Source: Fibrobacter succinogenes
Lineage (GTDB): Bacteria; Fibrobacterota; Fibrobacteria; Fibrobacterales; Fibrobacteraceae
Length of the DNA: 64,000 nucleotides
Assembly: GCA_902761355.1 (NCBI GenBank)
Contig: CACWJY010000004.1
Span: forward strand, 1-64,000
Direction: 5' to 3'
Positions 61,601 through 64,000 of the stretch are shown in pieces (the first letter of the stretch is position 1; every line of letters starts with the position of its first letter). The position numbers and the translations under genes are program-made. The notes beneath the pieces were generated by a model, which worked only from the letters and a program-made list of their open reading frames with translations, was not told the origin of the DNA and made no database searches.

Positions 61601-62524
61601 GATATCGGCGTCACCGGCGACCTGCAATGGAAAGAAGACTTCTCCCAGTCCAGAGAATATCCTCTGTATATCGACACGACGACCGTCTGGCCCAAGATTG
61701 GCGTAGGTGTCACGGTACCGAACTTTGCACAGCGCGTGTCGATATTGAACGGCTTCCGCAGCGTATCGACCTTCCACCGTTTCGATTACACATATACGAC
61801 AACGGTGCATCCGTTCCAGAGCGCCGAAGATTCTTGGTCGCAGAGCATCAACTTCAACCCGCTCGTGCGCGTCACCTTCTTGCTGCAGAATAACATGCGC
61901 ATTGAAAACAGCGTGCGCATGAAGATCGAAGATACCGACAGACGCCCGAAAGAAGAAGTCATCGGCATTACCAGCTGGCCGGATTCTACGGGCAACAGCC
62001 GCGACACCACCGATTACTTCTGGGAAACGCCGTGGATTCATACGTCGCTCTACAACGACTTTATGTTCAACATCGGCGACGACTTCACCATTACCTACCC
62101 GCTCAAGATAGACAAGGCAGTCAAGTTCTTCAAGTGGTTCTTTAAGTTCAAGAACTCGATTGACCTTAAGTTCACCGCCGGTTACGACTACAAGAAGACC
62201 ATCCGTAAGCAATACGACCCGGACGAAGGCTACGACAAGTGGAACAAGGAAAGCGGAACGGATGGAATCTTTAGACAGTGGAACTTTGATGACGGTCTGC
62301 AGTACACCGCCTACAACCCGAAGCTGACACTTACCGACCGCACGGTGCCCTCTCGTACCCACGAATGGTTTGTACGCCCGAGCGCCGGTTATCAGTTCAA
62401 CAAGATTGCTACCATGAGTAGCTACATTGAATACCGTCAGATTCACGAAAAGTTGGATGACGAAACGCCTCACCTAAGGCAAATCCTGCAATTCGAAATT
62501 GCACTCATGCTCCGCTTTGATTAA
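55694..62524 (+). CDS. sprA: SprA-like outer-membrane protein of the type IX secretion system
   Basis: A 2276-residue protein, close to the size of SprA, the giant translocon barrel of type IX secretion (about 2400 residues in Flavobacterium). Signal peptide about 1-25 (LWFAAGISLAVGVAWSQ). SprA-like landmarks include LVEDFEATASGLVYPLS followed by LSWYQASPPGG (about 790-815), FWLDDLRLSDMD (about 1360) and many long amphipathic beta-strands ending in the aromatic ALMLRFD. GTG start at 55694 with only a weak ribosome site. In known systems SprA passes folded proteins with C-terminal sorting domains through the outer membrane. The other T9SS genes are not in this window. Confidence 0.75.
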   Translation: MFFEGLKRLWFAAGISLAVGVAWSQSDSVSVVSANDAETTESDPAETEWQPTYQYISLPPSVTPLNGLLPFGGIGASPRLMSTSKGQVFTHDIDVSTREMDVSEKRVNSVSRDTTTLWTAHYPELADYVSDMYSIGQKRLWLNDLVGKANDGYETPETGSVFDITIPVTMPAWMRDFGLDKPKLMLQGTMDIRLKGYGEKDDAEGSTNTSLWPSPTLNYTPNFMVKGKIGPYITVEINNVEEGLGARNQVRVVYEESYKDEFEDYILQRVEAGTTNLALTGTELTGYSENHQGLFGIKADWKLGDWRLTTIASQDGGDQEEYSLKASETTTEFQILDKQFIAYRYYFLNLEARNAYINAAIAGRSTSSYPATNLKLYKRGATNTTTGVIDNVIVVYTTPSGKTIEKKVERMVEIPSSDFTYDSKTGVLKVNGVNRNTLLAASWSNDGTGRVGTTVRDGAKVVLIQWDATLSELTDIDKLMLRNVYSIGISDASSSNFVLRMKNKAGISGSFLKTLGLVDTTTGTPLVNDATIFKKDAAGNYTGEMWLPCKPLSQYSGSNATERARQNCLEPLRLLDSTAAMAQLYTLPVYNLSRYTNRFYFESVGKRRSSTISVRDPSSSYSVSGSSCMDISPGTEKVTAGSITLVRGTDYEVNYELGQIELLSERALDPNKEIKVSYECEPLFEIDNKLLLGARAELPLDLYGMGAGSVFGITALYKSQTTTAKTPTLGNEPYSSVLWGMNLRLQDTIPALTELVNMIPGINTTAQSSWRFEAEFAASRHNANTSDRQTALVEDFEATASGLVYPLSRLSWYQASPPGGVQSNLSTYIESQDFKHQGEFIWHSNNTELYKNIYPNVGNSDVDNQHLTVLKMTLRANDNLSGNSWGGIMRPNSSYYQDLSDMKYIEVVARGNVGSIYLDLGLISEDLAIAGYEPNGIYNGENDLGTTTALHDKGLDGLTGADETRQMWDCRISGCVPTVYSTLNSDASTTDIARDNYNDNLDEESDPPVAINGTENNSGERSYDTEDINRNGSLDTDISFVRYRIDLSDMDKAHFEELKNGWRKWRIPLNQYDTIVSPTGNDYRTILAEAQFSRLWLGKLNNGVSEAKVQIVGLAVMGNAWEETTVADLYQTTSNENSQIVEVNGIETKVTESITAKDTTYISVTTINNRENANKYHKSPNTTTERDSDSNAPLKETALVLDYHNMRPGQEVGVTRIFETDVKDFSSYRSLKMEIHYETDATSVPVRFAIQFGEGSLEGSKDYYEWSFRPVNYSCKGSERVQDCHERNWLENAFAMDVADFSDLKRGRRPPYLNAVEKDLGGARDEKLKLVGNPSITSIDWMRFVIIADSSASEDDLKGTFWLDDLRLSDMDTEWGYAARTGGQVNFADFISLSGTVRYQDGAFATLSTTNGSPKPKTSVAASQLDVASDFTMNLNKFLDDSAGFHIPLSFGYHSSTKRPYMKPTDDMMLKKSSFVDLTGDMFQNRLEVDSDKEEQELRDNAESKGYQSYTRERNIGISYRKDYHAHDSKIGEVMSQIFLDRPAFSYSYNESEGRSTSSADSTYSYHTIIEYKLGTFSLFRFKPLDGLSKYDWLKPISKTEFEPWPQTFDLTIFDLNYVRYVNQNRDPDYVEPQVDKIVTYTTELNHKLNMRWNIFSFLTTSYSLNIKRDMYGGGDREAFVKKNFFTSRDGGLFASDYIFDYDHTDRRVYVSGDSIVAIPYDTIPKVDANGNLLAIDMQNPESYEIRYDTTVFYKVDSVGSREYGRSYGILRNERARNQQFKIGFNPKLIPFIPFTTNFSSDFNQQKTIPDDFDFRDETTIEKNYWTISQTNRFEFSPSLKVLELARSFGKENPVATAFDKVKWREVRFNWTASTNTVGENFTLAQLYEEQGVTPLQYYLYGLGLGNGYRNRGFYNIVTGDMGLDHRDDYRHFAQYRNHHVDTLVYQGNFRHSVSRQFQVGTGITLPIWDIGVTGDLQWKEDFSQSREYPLYIDTTTVWPKIGVGVTVPNFAQRVSILNGFRSVSTFHRFDYTYTTTVHPFQSAEDSWSQSINFNPLVRVTFLLQNNMRIENSVRMKIEDTDRRPKEEVIGITSWPDSTGNSRDTTDYFWETPWIHTSLYNDFMFNIGDDFTITYPLKIDKAVKFFKWFFKFKNSIDLKFTAGYDYKKTIRKQYDPDEGYDKWNKESGTDGIFRQWNFDDGLQYTAYNPKLTLTDRTVPSRTHEWFVRPSAGYQFNKIATMSSYIEYRQIHEKLDDETPHLRQILQFEIALMLRFD

Positions 62525-62570
62525 TGCAAACGTCGTTGCAAGCGAAGCAATCCAGTAATGAGAGCGAAGC

Positions 62571-63671
62571 ATGTCTAAGAAACGTGTAGCAGTTGGAATG
62601 AGTGGCGGCGTCGACTCGTCGGTGGCGGCGCTCCTGCTTCTGGAGCAGGGCTACGACGTTTTCGGAGTCACGCTCCGCGTGCTGCCGCCGCTTGCGAATA
62701 GCGGGGCGAGTGGCCCCTATGATCCTGAAAAAGACGAAAGCGTATTGCGCGCCCGCGCCGTTGCAAAGCGGCTGGGCATCGAGCATTACGTAGCCGTATG
62801 CGATGACGCCTTTACGGAACGCGTGCTCAGGCGCTGTCACGACGACTTTGCGGGGGCGCGCACACCGAACCCCTGCTGCTATTGCAACCGCTATATCAAA
62901 TTCGGCTGGATGATGGATTTCGCCATGGAGCATGGCGCCGACTTCCTGTCGACGGGGCACTACGTAAACGTCCAAGAGGTCGACGGTGTCCGTAGACTTT
63001 TCAAGGGAAAAGACACCGCCAAGGACCAAAGCTACTTTTTGTTCGGAGTCCCCGACGAGGCACTTGCTCGCGTCATGACCCCGCTCGGGGGCATGGCAAA
63101 GCCCGACGTGCGTGCTTTGGCTTCGAAGCACGGCTTCGAAAACGCGAGCGCAAGCGACAGTCAGGACATCTGCTTCGACATCTACGGCAACGATTACACT
63201 GATTTTTTACAGGGGCGTTTTGGCTGCATGACACGCCCAGGAAACTTCGTGACCGAAGACGGCAAAATCTTAAGGAGTCACGAAGGTTACCACCGTTATA
63301 CGGTGGGGCAACGCAAAGGACTTGGCGTTGCGCTGGGCGTCCCCGCCTTTATCCGCAGCGTAGACCCTTTAACAGGCGACATCGTGGTGACCGCCGACAA
63401 GTCGGCCGTCTCCGCCACCGAGGTTCGCATCCAGAACTGCATATGGCACGGAATCAACCCGGCAACGGGCGCCGCATACGCCGCAGGCGACACCTTTGAA
63501 TGCAGCGGCATGGTACGCTACCGCCAGCGCCCAGTCAAGTGCATCGTCAAGATTTTAGAAAACGACTCGGCGCTCGCGCAATTCGAGCAGCCGCAATTCG
63601 CCGTAACGCCCGGACAGTGCGCCGTCTTTTACGACGAAGACATGGTCCTTGGCGGCGGCTGGATACGGTAG
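62571..63671 (+). CDS. mnmA: tRNA-specific 2-thiouridylase
   Basis: A 366-residue MnmA that puts sulfur on U34 of tRNA(Lys/Glu/Gln). The PP-loop is SGGVDSS (11-17). Catalytic Cys candidates are Cys105 in NPCCYCN and Cys201 in SQDICF. The GHYVNV and KDQSYFLFGV stretches are family features, and the C-terminal beta-barrel includes HRYTVGQRKGLGV in the MnmA form. It starts 46 bp after the sprA-like gene with no terminator between, so it may be cotranscribed. Confidence 0.95.
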   Translation: MSKKRVAVGMSGGVDSSVAALLLLEQGYDVFGVTLRVLPPLANSGASGPYDPEKDESVLRARAVAKRLGIEHYVAVCDDAFTERVLRRCHDDFAGARTPNPCCYCNRYIKFGWMMDFAMEHGADFLSTGHYVNVQEVDGVRRLFKGKDTAKDQSYFLFGVPDEALARVMTPLGGMAKPDVRALASKHGFENASASDSQDICFDIYGNDYTDFLQGRFGCMTRPGNFVTEDGKILRSHEGYHRYTVGQRKGLGVALGVPAFIRSVDPLTGDIVVTADKSAVSATEVRIQNCIWHGINPATGAAYAAGDTFECSGMVRYRQRPVKCIVKILENDSALAQFEQPQFAVTPGQCAVFYDEDMVLGGGWIR

Positions 63672-63690
63672 GTCCCCTACCGCCACCTAA

Positions 63691-64000
63691 TTATTCACCC
63701 ATATATTCGACGGCAAAGATCAGCGTCGAGCCACCAGGAATCGGGCCTGCGCCGCGCGCACCGTAACCCAGTCCGGGCGGCACCACCAGGATTCTCTTTT
63801 CACCCGGGAGCATTCCCTGTACGCCGAGTTCCCAGCCACGAATCACGCGCCCCGCACCCAGCGTAAAGCCAAATACCTGCCCACGATCGCGGGAGCTATC
63901 AAACTTGTAGCCGTTGGTGAGCCAGCCGGTGTAATGCACCTTGGCCACGTTCCCCTTTTGAGCGGGTTCGCCTTCGCCTTGCTTGATAATCGCATAGCGA
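63691..64000 (-). CDS. FKBP-type peptidyl-prolyl isomerase, C-terminal part
   Basis: The gene enters from the right edge; about 102 codons are present and the start is outside. The visible part is a whole FKBP domain: VHYTGWLTNGYKFDSSRDRG, GWELGVQGMLPGEKR, LGYGARGAGPIP, LIFAVEYMGE. The frame stays open to base 64000 (reading RYAIIKQGEGEPAQKGN before the domain). It is convergent with mnmA. Confidence 0.9.
   Translation of the reverse strand, partial: RYAIIKQGEGEPAQKGNVAKVHYTGWLTNGYKFDSSRDRGQVFGFTLGAGRVIRGWELGVQGMLPGEKRILVVPPGLGYGARGAGPIPGGSTLIFAVEYMGE

Overview
The window looks like a chromosome segment of a Fibrobacter species (F. succinogenes or a close relative). The evidence is a block of xylan and hemicellulose enzymes that combine CBM6 modules with a shared basic C-terminal tail, two adjacent family 6 acetylxylan esterases, TIGR02147-type regulators (a family first defined in F. 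succinogenes), serine-rich linkers in a lipoprotein, and a SprA-like type IX secretion protein. No rRNA, tRNA, CRISPR array or insertion sequence was seen.

Region 1 (1-21.7 kb, all minus strand) is a hemicellulose utilisation locus: GH127 (cut by the left edge), GH27 alpha-galactosidase, CE1-type esterase, GH43, two CE6 esterases, GH30 xylanase and two closely related GH43 enzymes. Two copies of a two-gene unit sit in it, one near each end: a TIGR02147 helix-turn-helix protein overlapping by 4 bp a glycan-binding-like lipoprotein (1815-2678 with 574-1818, and 20830-21693 with 19544-20833). Nearly every transcription unit has its own terminator. Nine promoters in the block share a 15-bp palindrome (TKGAY-N5-RTCMA) whose centre lies 52.5-54.5 bp upstream of the centre of a TANTTTTA-like -10 element. 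This appears to be a local regulon and is the main discovery candidate.

Region 2 (22-30.7 kb, mostly plus strand) is a zinc acquisition cluster: a Fur/Zur-type repressor with two 7-1-7 boxes, a ZnuABC-like transporter, several small His/Cys-rich exported proteins, a His-rich lipoprotein, a TonB-dependent receptor and a COG0523 metallochaperone GTPase. Region 3 (30.7-37.6 kb) holds metH, a flavodoxin-like lipoprotein, a YugP-type zinc protease and scpA. Region 4 (37.7-41.3 kb) is accessory: an MNT/HEPN toxin-antitoxin pair, a 124-bp nested inverted-repeat element and a fused nuclease-methyltransferase with mosaic base composition.

Region 5 (41.4-55.2 kb) holds glmS, an FKBP lipoprotein with an Ala/Pro/Lys tail, an M23 peptidase, two S41 peptidase lipoproteins, a leucine-rich repeat protein, an AIPR-family putative phage-resistance protein, a duplicated-domain lipoprotein and an acyl-CoA carboxyltransferase. 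Region 6 (55.2-64 kb) is a repeat-bearing intergenic stretch, the 2276-residue SprA-like protein, mnmA and a partial FKBP gene. SprA gives a plausible export route for the hemicellulases, whose C-terminal tails resemble type IX sorting domains.
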